Shown: piece after piece, positions 56,171 through 64,000 of the stretch
Position numbering within the stretch: position 1 is the first letter of the stretch
How the letters are laid out: every line of letters begins with the position of its first letter
Assembly (NCBI RefSeq): GCF_900199585.1
Contig: NZ_FZQY01000008.1
Span: 62,001-126,000, forward strand
DNA length: 64,000 nt
Origin: Helicobacter sp. 'house sparrow 1'
GTDB lineage: Bacteria > Campylobacterota > Campylobacteria > Campylobacterales > Helicobacteraceae
Direction: 5' to 3'
Notes under the pieces: generated by a model
Databases searched by the model: none
Told to the model about the DNA's origin: nothing
What the model saw: the letters and a program-made list of their open reading frames with translations, nothing else
Program-made: the position numbers and the translations under genes

Positions 56171-57804
56171 GTCTTCTTATGTTCTTGTATCTCTTTTTGT
56201 TTCTTTCTCTCAAGCATTCTATTAATGGATAATTGTTGGAAAATGCTAAGAATATTATTAATCGTCCAATAAAGCACCAATCCTGCTGGGAAAAAGATCA
56301 AGAAAACTGTAAAGATAACAGGAAGAGTTCTAAAAACCTTAGCTTGTATAGGATCTGTAAAAGTATTAGGTGTCAAGACTTGCTGAATATACATTGAAAC
56401 ACCCATCAAAATTGGTAATACAAAGAAAGGATCCATCACAGATAAGTCATGTATCCAAAAAATAAATTCTGCACTCTTAAGCTCTACAGAGTTATACAAA
56501 ACCCTATAAATTGCATAAAAAATAGGAATTTGTATCAATAGCGGGAAACATCCTCCCATAGGGTTTGCGCCATGCTTTTTATAAAGTTGCATCATATGCA
56601 TTTGAAGCTTTTGAGCATCTCCTTTATACCTCTCTTGTATTTCTTTCATCTTCGGTGCAAGATCTTTAAGCTTTTGCATACTCACCATGCCCTTATAGCT
56701 TAAAGGGTATAAAACAATTTTGACAATAATGGTTAAAACAATAATTGCCCAGCCCCAGTTATTAAGATATTGATGCAAAAATTCAAGCAATAAAAACAAT
56801 GGCTTGGCAAAAAAAGTCATCATTCCATATTCCACAACATCAACCAAAACAGGATTAATAGACTTTAATTGCTGATAATCTTTAGGCCCAATAAAACCAC
56901 CAAAATCTAGACTACCTTTTGCATAGAGGTAGGGAATGGGATTTTTTGTCGCAAAATCTCCATCTATCAATGCATCAATTTTTTGCCCTTTAGAATAAAA
57001 CAATGTCGTATAGTATCTATCCACACTTGCTAAAAATTTTGCTTCATTAAAAGTTTTAGTTTCTGTTGCATCCCCATCTTCAATCTTTTCAATCTTGCCA
57101 TCAAACTTTTCTAAAATAACCCCATTAAAAGCATAATTTTCCTTATCTGTAACAGGACGCGCACCATTGGTGATAAAATATTGTTCACTGGGATTACTTA
57201 CTTCTATTTGAATATCATATTGCAGATTTTCATAAAAAGTAAGTATCTTTTTAATTTCAATGTTCTTTAGCTTTTGGGTCAAAATAAGTTTTTTAGGACT
57301 GGTAGAATCTACGACAATCTTTTTATCTGAAGCAGTATATGAAGTCTTAAAAGATTCTGTGTTTATTTCTTGATTTGAAAAACGCATCTCAAGAGGTCTC
57401 AAAGATTTTGGATTTAACATCGGAAGCTTTTCCAATGCTTTGGGTTTTTCCATTATTCCAAATAAAACCTTAAAATGATCAAAAAAGCCTATCTCTGGTG
57501 CTGTTGTGTATTTTTTATCCTTGAGATAAACTTGAGAAATTCTTCCTAAGTTATCAATCTGTATTTCAAAGGCTTTAGATTCAATTGTCGCAATAATTTC
57601 ATTCTCTTGCTGATAATTTTCCTGCGTAGATACAGCTTTAGAATCCTGATATGTAATATCTGGAGCATTTTTTTGATTTTTAGCATTGCTTTCTGAAAGA
57701 TTATCTTGTTGTGGTTTTACAAAAAAATGACTATAAACCACAATAAACAAAAAAGAAAAAACTACTGCCAGTATTACTCTTAAACCCGAATTATCCTTCA
57801 TCAC
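56167..57804 (-). CDS. yidC: Membrane protein insertase YidC
   Basis: A 545-residue insertase. It has an N-terminal membrane anchor (residues about 8-28), a large periplasmic domain (about 60-330) and the conserved insertase core. Core motifs are NNWGWAIIVLTIIVKIVLYPLSYKGMVSMQKL, APKMKEIQERYKGD, LYKKHGANPMGGCFPLLIQIPIFYAIYRVL and PAGLVLYWTINNILSIFQQ. The two Met codons at the start are equivalent in practice. Its stop overlaps the jag start by 4 bp. Confidence 0.97.
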   Translation of the reverse strand: MMKDNSGLRVILAVVFSFLFIVVYSHFFVKPQQDNLSESNAKNQKNAPDITYQDSKAVSTQENYQQENEIIATIESKAFEIQIDNLGRISQVYLKDKKYTTAPEIGFFDHFKVLFGIMEKPKALEKLPMLNPKSLRPLEMRFSNQEINTESFKTSYTASDKKIVVDSTSPKKLILTQKLKNIEIKKILTFYENLQYDIQIEVSNPSEQYFITNGARPVTDKENYAFNGVILEKFDGKIEKIEDGDATETKTFNEAKFLASVDRYYTTLFYSKGQKIDALIDGDFATKNPIPYLYAKGSLDFGGFIGPKDYQQLKSINPVLVDVVEYGMMTFFAKPLFLLLEFLHQYLNNWGWAIIVLTIIVKIVLYPLSYKGMVSMQKLKDLAPKMKEIQERYKGDAQKLQMHMMQLYKKHGANPMGGCFPLLIQIPIFYAIYRVLYNSVELKSAEFIFWIHDLSVMDPFFVLPILMGVSMYIQQVLTPNTFTDPIQAKVFRTLPVIFTVFLIFFPAGLVLYWTINNILSIFQQLSINRMLERKKQKEIQEHKKT

Positions 57805-57817
57805 CCTACCTCAAAAA

Positions 57818-58132
57818 TTAAATGGCCTTTATTATATAAAACTTTTTTGAATTCCTTGCAATTGGGACAAACCAAAACTTGATCCTACAAGGCTTATAAT
57901 GATTGATTTTAAACCTAGTTTTGATTATTGGATAGTCTATGCCACCTTTAAATAATTGATTACATCTTAGAATTCTTTTAAAGACACTCCAAGAAGCAGA
58001 AAAAAAACCTTGAGTGCTAAAACACCACAAAGCATAGTTTGAACAAGTTGGATAATAACGACAAGATGGCATAAACACTGGGGATATTAGCTTTTGATAA
58101 AAAAAGATAAGATACACAGATATTTTTTTCAC
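57818..58132 (-). CDS. yidD: Membrane protein insertion efficiency factor YidD
   Basis: A 104-residue small protein with the YidD core FYQKLISPVFMPSCRYYPTCSNYALWCF and RILRCNQLFKGGIDYPI. It sits between rnpA and yidC, the standard order. The C-terminal 35 residues extend beyond the minimal domain and are basic. Confidence 0.94.
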   Translation of the reverse strand: MKKISVYLIFFYQKLISPVFMPSCRYYPTCSNYALWCFSTQGFFSASWSVFKRILRCNQLFKGGIDYPIIKTRFKINHYKPCRIKFWFVPIARNSKKFYIIKAI

Positions 58133-58135
58133 TTC

Positions 58136-58471
58136 CTATGCCGACCTATACTTGTTAAAAAACTTCAAACCTCTTAAAAAATCTTTCTCAATCTCTTTGA
58201 AACTAAGTTCTAAGATTCCTTGTTTTGGGACAATGACCAATGAGATACCAACAAGATTTTCAATGTATAAATGGCACAAACCTCTAAATCTTCTTTTGAT
58301 TAAATTTCTCTTACAAGCAATACCAACTTTTTTTGATACGCTTAAGCCTAGAAAAAAATTTTTGTCACTATGTCCTAAGAAATACAAGGTAAAATATTTG
58401 GAATAAAACTTCTTTGCGTTTTTATAAACACGATCAAAGTCTTGTTTTGTTTTTAACGTTTGAATCCGCAA
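58136..58471 (-). CDS. rnpA: Ribonuclease P protein component
   Basis: A 111-residue protein that assists the RNA of RNase P in tRNA 5' maturation. The RNR signature appears in ACKRNLIKRRFRGLCH near residue 55, preceded by LGLSVSKKVG. The start is TTG, 3 nt after the rpmH stop, in the usual rpmH-rnpA overlap arrangement. Confidence 0.93.
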   Translation of the reverse strand: MRIQTLKTKQDFDRVYKNAKKFYSKYFTLYFLGHSDKNFFLGLSVSKKVGIACKRNLIKRRFRGLCHLYIENLVGISLVIVPKQGILELSFKEIEKDFLRGLKFFNKYRSA

Positions 58472-58474
58472 AAA

Positions 58475-58609
58475 TTAAACCGCTAAACGTTTTCTACCTT
58501 TTGCTCTGCGAGCATTAATTACTCTTCTTCCATTTTTAGTCTTCATTCTCACACGAAACCCATGAGTTCGTTTCTTTGGTGTATTATGAGGTTGATATGT
58601 TCTTTTCAT
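58475..58609 (-). CDS. rpmH: 50S ribosomal protein L34
   Basis: A 44-residue protein read directly from the minus strand: it begins [19 protein letters not shown] and ends GRKRLAV. The KRTYQP start and [20 protein letters not shown] body are diagnostic. It heads the rnpA-yidD-yidC-jag-mnmE block. Confidence 0.97.
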   Translation of the reverse strand: MKRTYQPHNTPKKRTHGFRVRMKTKNGRRVINARRAKGRKRLAV

Positions 58610-58672
58610 ACTCTCTTCCTTTTATATGATATAAACAAAAATTGAGATTATACTATAAAAAGCCCTAAAAGA

Positions 58673-59068
58673 CTACAACTTCTTTTTCTCTTCTACTAAA
58701 ACATATACTTCTTTAAGTTGCATATTCTGCAAAATATCAAAAACTTGAATAAAGCTATCTAAATTACTTTCCTTATCACCCCTTAAAACAATGGGAGTAT
58801 CTTTTGGATATTTTTGCAACATACTCTTAAGAGTCTCAAGGCTTGTTTCAACATCATTTAAAAAATATTTTCCATCCTGATTGATCGTAAGATTTAGCTG
58901 TCTTTTATCAGAATTTTGATTATTCTTTGAAGAATTTTGTTCAACCTGTGGAATAGCAATTGGCATCTTTGAAGTAGTAATAAAGGATGCTGTAGTTAAA
59001 ACAATCACCAACAAAACTAGCATTATATCAATAAAGGGTACAAGATTTAAAGAATCTATTTTTTTCAT
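58673..59068 (-). CDS. exbD: ExbD/TolR-family biopolymer transport protein
   Basis: A 131-residue protein: one membrane helix near the N-terminus with the proton-carrying Asp in NLVPFIDIMLVLLVIVL, then a periplasmic domain (KDTPIVLRGDKESNLDSF). It overlaps exbB by 4 bp. Partner TonB (or TolA) is not in the window, so ExbD and TolR cannot be separated by context. Confidence 0.88.
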   Translation of the reverse strand: MKKIDSLNLVPFIDIMLVLLVIVLTTASFITTSKMPIAIPQVEQNSSKNNQNSDKRQLNLTINQDGKYFLNDVETSLETLKSMLQKYPKDTPIVLRGDKESNLDSFIQVFDILQNMQLKEVYVLVEEKKKL

Positions 59069-59526
59069 TCTCTGTCAAGCCTTTTTTCTTGTTTTTTATC
59101 AGTTGCAATAGGATTATGATAAATATCCCACTTTGTAATAATTACCTCACTTTTCCTAATCAACATATTATAAAAAACAATTGAAGGAATTGCTACAATA
59201 AGACCCATAGCAGTTGCTTTTAATGCCAAAGCTAAGCCCTTCATAATTTCTGAAGTATCACTCATTGAGGTATTGCTAATCCCCATAAAAGTAATCATAA
59301 TTCCAGCAACAGTTCCAAGAAGACCAATATATGGAGCATTGGAACCTATTGTAGCCATAAGAGTTAGGCGTTTATGCAAATCCAGTTCCAATTCTCTTTT
59401 ATCTTGATAATCATCAACCCTAACAGTTGCATAAAACCAGATACGCTCAATACCAATTGTAAGTACAATTACTGACAAAAAAAGTAAAAAGCCTATAATC
59501 GCATAATCAAGATATTCTTTTATCAT
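59065..59526 (-). CDS. exbB: ExbB/TolQ-family proton channel protein
   Basis: A 153-residue protein with three membrane helices (residues about 8-28, 65-90, 100-125). The conserved ATIGSNAPYIGLLGTVAGIMITFM and GLALALKATAMGLIVAIPSIVFYN segments are the MotA/TolQ/ExbB core. It powers TonB-dependent uptake or Tol function. It follows smpB by 1 bp. Confidence 0.9.
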   Translation of the reverse strand: MIKEYLDYAIIGFLLFLSVIVLTIGIERIWFYATVRVDDYQDKRELELDLHKRLTLMATIGSNAPYIGLLGTVAGIMITFMGISNTSMSDTSEIMKGLALALKATAMGLIVAIPSIVFYNMLIRKSEVIITKWDIYHNPIATDKKQEKRLDRE

Positions 59527-59993
59527 TACAATCCCTTACTATAATTTTTCATACTTGCTAATGCCTCTCTATCCAGTATTTTCTTTTTAATACTCTCACG
59601 CTTGTCGTGTAGATTTTTTCCTCTAACTAGAGCAATTTCTATTTTTACACGATTTTGTTTATTAAAATAAATCTTAAGTGGCACAATACTTAAGCCCTCT
59701 TTTGAAACACTGCCAAACAATTTATCAATTTGTTTTCTATGAAGTAAAAGTTTTCGATCACGCATCTCTTTTGGTCTAAAATGAACATAAGTTGTCTCCA
59801 AACAAGAAATATGCATACCAAAGACAAAGGCCTCAGACTTCACAATCTTTACAAAACTATCCTTTAGATTCACTCTTCCTTTTCTTAGAGCTTTAACTTC
59901 AGAGCCAAGCAATACAATACCTGCTTCATATTCTTCTAAAATTTCATAATCAAAAAAAGCTTTCTTATTTCTTGCAACAATATTCAATATCAT
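59526..59993 (-). CDS. smpB: SsrA-binding protein SmpB
   Basis: A 155-residue protein that brings tmRNA to stalled ribosomes. Motifs: [72 protein letters not shown] and [19 protein letters not shown]. The tmRNA gene itself was not found in the window. Confidence 0.96.
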   Translation of the reverse strand: MILNIVARNKKAFFDYEILEEYEAGIVLLGSEVKALRKGRVNLKDSFVKIVKSEAFVFGMHISCLETTYVHFRPKEMRDRKLLLHRKQIDKLFGSVSKEGLSIVPLKIYFNKQNRVKIEIALVRGKNLHDKRESIKKKILDREALASMKNYSKGL

Positions 59994-60769
59994 TTCCTTA
60001 ATCTAAAAAAACTGCTACCACTACCACTAAAAAACCACTCATCTCCCAAATCTCTTTCAAAATTTTTGAGTTCTGGATAGATATTTAAAGCAGGATACAA
60101 TAAATCATTCAATTGTTTTCTATCATAAATCTTTAATATATCCTTGCTTGGCATTTTAGAAAACTTTTGATACTCATAAGATAATAGAGTTTTGATTGGT
60201 TTTCTATCATATTCACTATATACCATTTTTGTATTACAAGAAATCTCTGGGACAAAGATTTCAAAGTCTAATATTTCCTCCTCAAAATACTCAACTTGTT
60301 CCCCTATACCATATACATTTGCACTCATATATTGTGTAACAAAAAATGGCACATCAGCCCCTACTTTCTTCCCTATTTCACAAAGCTCTTGAGAAGTAAG
60401 ATTAAAAAATTTTTGATTTAAATGAAAAAGCACACCACCAGCATCTGCACTTCCACCACCAAGTCCACCACCTCTTGGTATATTCTTTTCTACTTCAATG
60501 GCTATATTATCTAAAATAGTCGCCTTTCTCCCCTTGGATTCTAAGAACTTCTTCATCTCAACAACAGCCAAATAAATTGTATTTTGATGCAACTGACAAC
60601 CAAAATCCCCCTTGAGGGAGAAAAAACTTGATGGTTTAATAAAAATAGTATCTTTAAGACCACCCCTCACAAGATGGAATCTAGAATCTAGTAGATGATA
60701 GCCTCTTTCATCTACTCCTATAATTTTTAAAAAAATATTAATCTTAGGAAATACATCAAAAATTAACAT
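59990..60769 (-). CDS. ispE: 4-diphosphocytidyl-2-C-methyl-D-erythritol kinase
   Basis: A 259-residue GHMP kinase for the isoprenoid pathway that includes dxr. It begins [20 protein letters not shown] and has the ATP loop [16 protein letters not shown]; the catalytic Asp lies in GADVPFFV, and the C-terminal [11 protein letters not shown] closes the site. It overlaps smpB by 4 bp. Confidence 0.94.
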   Translation of the reverse strand: MLIFDVFPKINIFLKIIGVDERGYHLLDSRFHLVRGGLKDTIFIKPSSFFSLKGDFGCQLHQNTIYLAVVEMKKFLESKGRKATILDNIAIEVEKNIPRGGGLGGGSADAGGVLFHLNQKFFNLTSQELCEIGKKVGADVPFFVTQYMSANVYGIGEQVEYFEEEILDFEIFVPEISCNTKMVYSEYDRKPIKTLLSYEYQKFSKMPSKDILKIYDRKQLNDLLYPALNIYPELKNFERDLGDEWFFSGSGSSFFRLRK

Positions 60770-60772
60770 CTT

Positions 60773-61003
60773 CTACACTTTGAAATGCTTTCCCAACACA
60801 TCTAAAGTATCTCTGGTAGTCTCTTTTATCGCCTTTTGATTTTCCTGTGCAACCGCCTCTTTTAGCTCTGCTCTTAAAATAAGAGTATCAGGTGGAGCTT
60901 CAAAACCAAGCTTAACATTCCCTCTATCTATAGAGATTACCTTTACGATGATATTATCTCCTAAAACAATACTTTCTTCAATCTTTCTTGACAAAATTAA
61001 CAT
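60773..61003 (-). CDS. csrA: Carbon storage regulator CsrA
   Basis: A 76-residue RNA-binding dimer, starting [18 protein letters not shown]; the conserved [19 protein letters not shown] carries the core binding residues (GFxAP, R). It is longer at the C-terminus than the E. coli protein (61). By family it controls translation of target mRNAs, including motility genes in Helicobacter and Campylobacter. Confidence 0.95.
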   Translation of the reverse strand: MLILSRKIEESIVLGDNIIVKVISIDRGNVKLGFEAPPDTLILRAELKEAVAQENQKAIKETTRDTLDVLGKHFKV

Positions 61004-61827
61004 TTAGTAATCCTATTAAGTATATACTTCACTTGGCCATCTTCTTTGACCTCAATTATAGAGAAAAAATCATCAAAATTTGCCACATAAAAGCCATTTT
61101 GTACTTTTTTTAGAAAAAACTTTCGTCCATTTTCTATATTTTTCCTAATTTCACCTGACAAGTTATTTAGCAAAGGATATTTTAAAACCTCAAGAGGGTT
61201 TAAAATCTTTTCTTTATTTCTTATAGCAAAAAAACCTCCATCTTGGATGCGCTCTAACATACACAAGGCACCATTAACTCCAAGCATTTTAGCTATCATT
61301 TCACCAATACTTCTTACATAAGCTCCCTTGCTTACACAAACCTCAAAAGTCAAAAATGGATGCATATAATTTATCAATCTAATATCAAAAATCTCCATTT
61401 CTTCCTTTTTCAACTCAAAGCTTATGCCCTTTCTTGCAAGATCATAAGCTCTTTTTCCTTGGATATGTTTTGCACTAAATTTTGGAGGAAAATATTCAAT
61501 CTTTCCTTGCATCTGCTTTAAAACTTCTTCAATCCTCTCTCTCTCAAAAACTCTAACTTGTTTTATTTCTATAACATTTTCAATATCCAAACTCTCACTC
61601 AAAGCTCCTAACCACAATGTTGCACGATAAATCTTTCTATCTGATTTAATATGAGAAAAAAGCTTTGTATATTGCCCAAATGCAATAATCATTGCACCCT
61701 TTGCAAAAGGATCAAGGGTTCCAAAATATCCCCCTGATTTTATTTGATATTTCCTCTTTAGGGTGGAAAGATAAGAGTTTGAACTCATAAAAATAGGTTT
61801 ATAACCTACTAAAATCAGATTATGCAT
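60997..61827 (-). CDS. truB: tRNA pseudouridine-55 synthase TruB
   Basis: A 276-residue pseudouridine synthase. The catalytic Asp is in [20 protein letters not shown]; other TruB parts are [15 protein letters not shown] and [24 protein letters not shown] (here [12 protein letters not shown]), with [15 protein letters not shown]. It overlaps csrA by 7 bp and rdgB by 8 bp. Confidence 0.93.
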   Translation of the reverse strand: MHNLILVGYKPIFMSSNSYLSTLKRKYQIKSGGYFGTLDPFAKGAMIIAFGQYTKLFSHIKSDRKIYRATLWLGALSESLDIENVIEIKQVRVFERERIEEVLKQMQGKIEYFPPKFSAKHIQGKRAYDLARKGISFELKKEEMEIFDIRLINYMHPFLTFEVCVSKGAYVRSIGEMIAKMLGVNGALCMLERIQDGGFFAIRNKEKILNPLEVLKYPLLNNLSGEIRKNIENGRKFFLKKVQNGFYVANFDDFFSIIEVKEDGQVKYILNRITKC

Positions 61828-62473
61828 TCAATTTTTCTTCAAGTTCTAAATTTATTTTTTTTAATGCCTTAGAACGGTGTGAGATACTATTTTTTTCAAA
61901 TAATTCCATCTCACCCATCCTTTTATCAAAGCCCAAAGGTTCAAACAAACTATCATATCCAAATCCCTTATCACCTCTTTGATTAGGATAGATCATTCCC
62001 CTGCACTCTTCTGTAGCACTTAAAAATATTTCTTTATCTCTAATCCTTCCTAAAACCACCATAGATGCCACAAAAGATGCTGGAGAACTTGTAAGATTTT
62101 TTTGTTTCATTCTCTCAATTAATGCCAGATTGTTTTCTGCATCACTTGAGTTTGAATCAATCCCCTTAAGCCAATTAGCATATCTTGCACTATAAATATT
62201 TGGCTCATCATCCAACTTAGATACGCACAAGCCACTATCATCACTTAAAACTAAAATATTTGATGCACAACCCAATGCCTTATAAACTGCTTTTGCCTTT
62301 ATAATTGCATTCTCCAAAAAACTCTGACCATCTTCTTTTATATCAAGACTCAACCCTGCTTTTTGCATTGAAATAATTCTAAAATCCTTGAAAATTTCTT
62401 GAATTTCTTGAATTTTTCCTTGGTTTGAACTTGCTACAATAATTTCTACTTTATCCTGCAATTTTTCCCTCAA
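61820..62473 (-). CDS. rdgB: XTP/dITP diphosphatase
   Basis: A 217-residue house-cleaning nucleotide hydrolase. Motifs: IIVASSNQGKIQEIQEIF, VLSDDSGLCVSKLDDEPNIYSARYA, GKGFGYDSLFEP-like GDKGFGYDSLFEPLG and ISHRSKALKKI. The TTG start (RBS not striking) gives a normal N-terminus near residue 8; a later start cannot be excluded. Confidence 0.94.
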   Translation of the reverse strand: MREKLQDKVEIIVASSNQGKIQEIQEIFKDFRIISMQKAGLSLDIKEDGQSFLENAIIKAKAVYKALGCASNILVLSDDSGLCVSKLDDEPNIYSARYANWLKGIDSNSSDAENNLALIERMKQKNLTSSPASFVASMVVLGRIRDKEIFLSATEECRGMIYPNQRGDKGFGYDSLFEPLGFDKRMGEMELFEKNSISHRSKALKKINLELEEKLNA

Positions 62474-62513
62474 TACACATATTTTTTAATACCAAAGATT
62501 GGATTTGTGAAGC

Positions 62514-62519
62514 TATAAT
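62514..62519 (+). promoter_or_regulatory. Candidate -10 for the MFS transporter
   Basis: TATAAT within GAAGCTATAATCATAAC, about 60 nt before the start of the MFS gene. Confidence 0.4.
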
Positions 62520-62576
62520 CATAACTCAAAAATTATAACTTACAAATTAGAATTTCTTAAAACCAAAGGTTGAGAT

Positions 62577-63899
62577 ATGATGAAACAAATTCTTCCATTA
62601 ACAGGCATTGTCGCCTTAAGATTCTTAGGTCTTTTTATTGTTTTACCTATTATTGCACTCTATGCAAATAGTTTTCACAATACCTCTGCTTTTATGATAG
62701 GTCTTGTTGTAGGTGGAGCTTATCTTACACAACTTATTTTTCAAACCCCATTTGGAATCTTAAGTGATAAATTCAATCGAAAATATGTTGTTTTGATTGG
62801 GTTGATAATCTTTTTTATTGGGTCCATGATTTGTGCATTTGCAGATAGTATTGAGTTACTTGTTATTGGAAGACTTATTCAAGGAACTGGAGCAATTGGC
62901 GGTGTAGTGAGTGCTCAAGTTGCTGATATGGTAAAAGAAGAACAAAGAACCAAGGCAATGGCCATTATGGGTGGTGGTATCTTTGCAAGTTTTACCCTTG
63001 CAATGGTAATTGGTCCTATCATTGGAGGAAGTATTGGAGCTAGATGGCTATTTTTACTTACAGCACTTCTTACCCTCTTATCAATCTTTATTCTCTATTT
63101 CTTTGTTCCAAATTCTCCAAAGTTAAGCTATTCTTTTCAAAATACCCAAAAAGCATCTAGAGATTTTTTAGACAAGAACCTTTGGATAATGAATCTAAGT
63201 TCTTTCTTTGAAAAGATGCTAATGTCTTTGATTTTTGTAATTATTCCTCTTGCTTTAGTTGAGCATTTTTATTTTGATAAAGAAGCCTTATGGAAAATTT
63301 ATGTTCCCAGTGCCATACTTGGAATCTTTGCAATGGCTCCTGCAAGCATTTTGGCAGAAAAATACAACAAACCAAAACTTGTTTTATTAATAGGTATTTT
63401 TTGTTTTTTAGTTGCCTACACTTTTATTGCACTTGCAGATTCTAATCAAGTCCTATGGTTTTTTATTTTGGGTGTTTTTTTATTTTTTATTGGTTTTGCA
63501 ATGCTTGAACCCATTATGCAATCTCTAGCAAGTAAATATGCAAAAGCTTATTTTAGAGGAACTGCTCTAGGAAACTTCACAACCGCATCTTATATAGGTT
63601 CTTTTATAGGTGGTATGTTTGGAGCCTTGCTATATCATCACTTTGGATTGAATATTTTAGCTATAGGCACTACAATTTTATGTATTTTTTGGCTTTTTAT
63701 CATCTTATTTCTTGACAATCCACAAAAACAAAAAAATATTTATTTAACCCTGCAAAATGGTTTGAGAGAGAAAATTGATTTTATTCAAAAAATCTTTGGT
63801 GTGATTGAATGTTATGTCAATGAGAATGAAAAAGTGCTGATTATCAAGTATAATAGCGCGCTTACAAATGAACAGCAAATTCTTGAAAAAATCCAGTAA
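62577..63899 (+). CDS. MFS multidrug-type transporter with C-terminal soluble domain
   Basis: A 440-residue major facilitator with about 12 membrane helices. The family loop between helices 2 and 3 reads GILSDKFNRKYVVLIG, and ARWLFLLTALLT lies between helices 5 and 6. The central break is near residues 185-205. After the last helix (about 385) comes a charged domain of about 55 residues (QNGLREKIDFIQKIFGVIECYVNENEKVLIIKYNS...), reminiscent in pattern of a small alpha/beta metal-binding fold but without Cys pairs. The neighbour resembles ttcA, as in H. pylori HP1181-HP1182. Substrates are unknown. Confidence 0.83.
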   Translation: MMKQILPLTGIVALRFLGLFIVLPIIALYANSFHNTSAFMIGLVVGGAYLTQLIFQTPFGILSDKFNRKYVVLIGLIIFFIGSMICAFADSIELLVIGRLIQGTGAIGGVVSAQVADMVKEEQRTKAMAIMGGGIFASFTLAMVIGPIIGGSIGARWLFLLTALLTLLSIFILYFFVPNSPKLSYSFQNTQKASRDFLDKNLWIMNLSSFFEKMLMSLIFVIIPLALVEHFYFDKEALWKIYVPSAILGIFAMAPASILAEKYNKPKLVLLIGIFCFLVAYTFIALADSNQVLWFFILGVFLFFIGFAMLEPIMQSLASKYAKAYFRGTALGNFTTASYIGSFIGGMFGALLYHHFGLNILAIGTTILCIFWLFIILFLDNPQKQKNIYLTLQNGLREKIDFIQKIFGVIECYVNENEKVLIIKYNSALTNEQQILEKIQ

Positions 63900-63917
63900 T
63901 TTAGCAAGGAATATTTG

Positions 63918-64000
63918 ATGGAAAAATATCAGATTAGTAAAAAAATTTTAAGCACTGTTGGAAAAACAAATGCACAATACAATCTAATAGAAGAAGGCGA
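63918..64000 (+). CDS. ttcA: Start of likely tRNA 2-thiocytidine synthetase TtcA (cut by window end)
   Basis: The first 27 codons (MEKYQISKKILSTVGKTNA...) continue to the window edge with AAGGA upstream. The pattern S(K)K-[IL]-L-x-x-[VI]-GK(T)N(A) followed by LIEEG matches the N-terminus of TtcA. The ATP-binding PP-loop lies beyond the edge, so the call is provisional. Confidence 0.6.
   Translation, partial: MEKYQISKKILSTVGKTNAQYNLIEEG

Noticed and set aside
54141-58609. Replication origin near rpmH-rnpA-yidC-mnmE
   Set aside because: In many bacteria this block flanks oriC, but no dnaA, dnaN or DnaA-box cluster is present here. In Helicobacter the block is known to lie away from the origin.

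Overview
The window is a chromosomal segment of a Campylobacterota (epsilonproteobacterial) bacterium, most likely a non-pylori Helicobacter. Reasons: AT-rich sequence, dense head-to-tail genes with 1-8 bp overlaps, and several gene blocks in the order known from H. pylori (atpE-pnp-lptD-RDD-purD; fabH-plsX-rpmF-yceD-ndk; dapE-mnmG-cdsA-dxr; hrcA-grpE-dnaK; nifS-nifU; murB-fliQ; rpmH-rnpA-yidD-yidC-jag-mnmE; exb genes-smpB-ispE-csrA). Differences from H. pylori include a selenium operon, a TorA/cytochrome pair and a short phosphoglucose isomerase, which recall Campylobacter or enterohepatic Helicobacter. The species cannot be fixed from sequence alone. No insertion sequence, prophage, integrase or CRISPR array was seen.

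Layout. 1-2.6 kb: an autotransporter with an unusual tail after its barrel. 2.6-15 kb, minus strand: aspartate aminotransferase, two tRNA-Leu genes behind atpE, pnp, lptD, an RDD protein, purD with a 6S RNA directly upstream, a DUF1643 protein, the fabH-plsX-rpmF-yceD lipid/ribosome block, ndk, tRNA-Arg and HU. 15.5-20.7 kb, plus strand: a glycolytic run gapA-pgi-pgk, then corA and a TerC protein. 20.7-27.1 kb, minus: queE-queD, a lipoprotein, selD-yedF, dapE, mnmG. 27.3-30.5 kb, plus: cdsA, dxr and a porin-like protein. 30.5-34.1 kb: hrcA-grpE-dnaK behind a CIRCE-type operator and a perfect 28-bp palindrome. 34.2-39.2 kb: five enzymes that together make a complete UDP-2,3-diacetamido-mannuronate pathway, led by a possible 31-residue small ORF. 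39.2-49.5 kb: tRNA-Asn, catalase, TorA with its monohaem cytochrome, rsmD, fliL, acpS, nifS-nifU and a small outer membrane protein. 49.5-64 kb: tautomerase, a TraF/FadL-like barrel protein, murB, fliQ, an orphan eroded TrpC-TrpF fusion, the mnmE-to-rpmH block, exbB/exbD, smpB, ispE, csrA, truB, rdgB, an MFS transporter and the start of a likely ttcA.

The most striking observation is that selD is broken by an in-frame UGA at codon 17, exactly at the catalytic position, and a 6-bp stem hairpin with a G-rich loop begins 11 nt after it. This reads as a selenocysteine-containing selenophosphate synthetase. An open-reading-frame caller truncates it by 52 residues. The second is a well-supported 6S RNA whose 10-bp closing stem begins about 7 nt from a perfect TATAAT and which runs into the purD leader. 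The third is the TrpCF-like protein, in which three signature elements of the TrpF active site are replaced.
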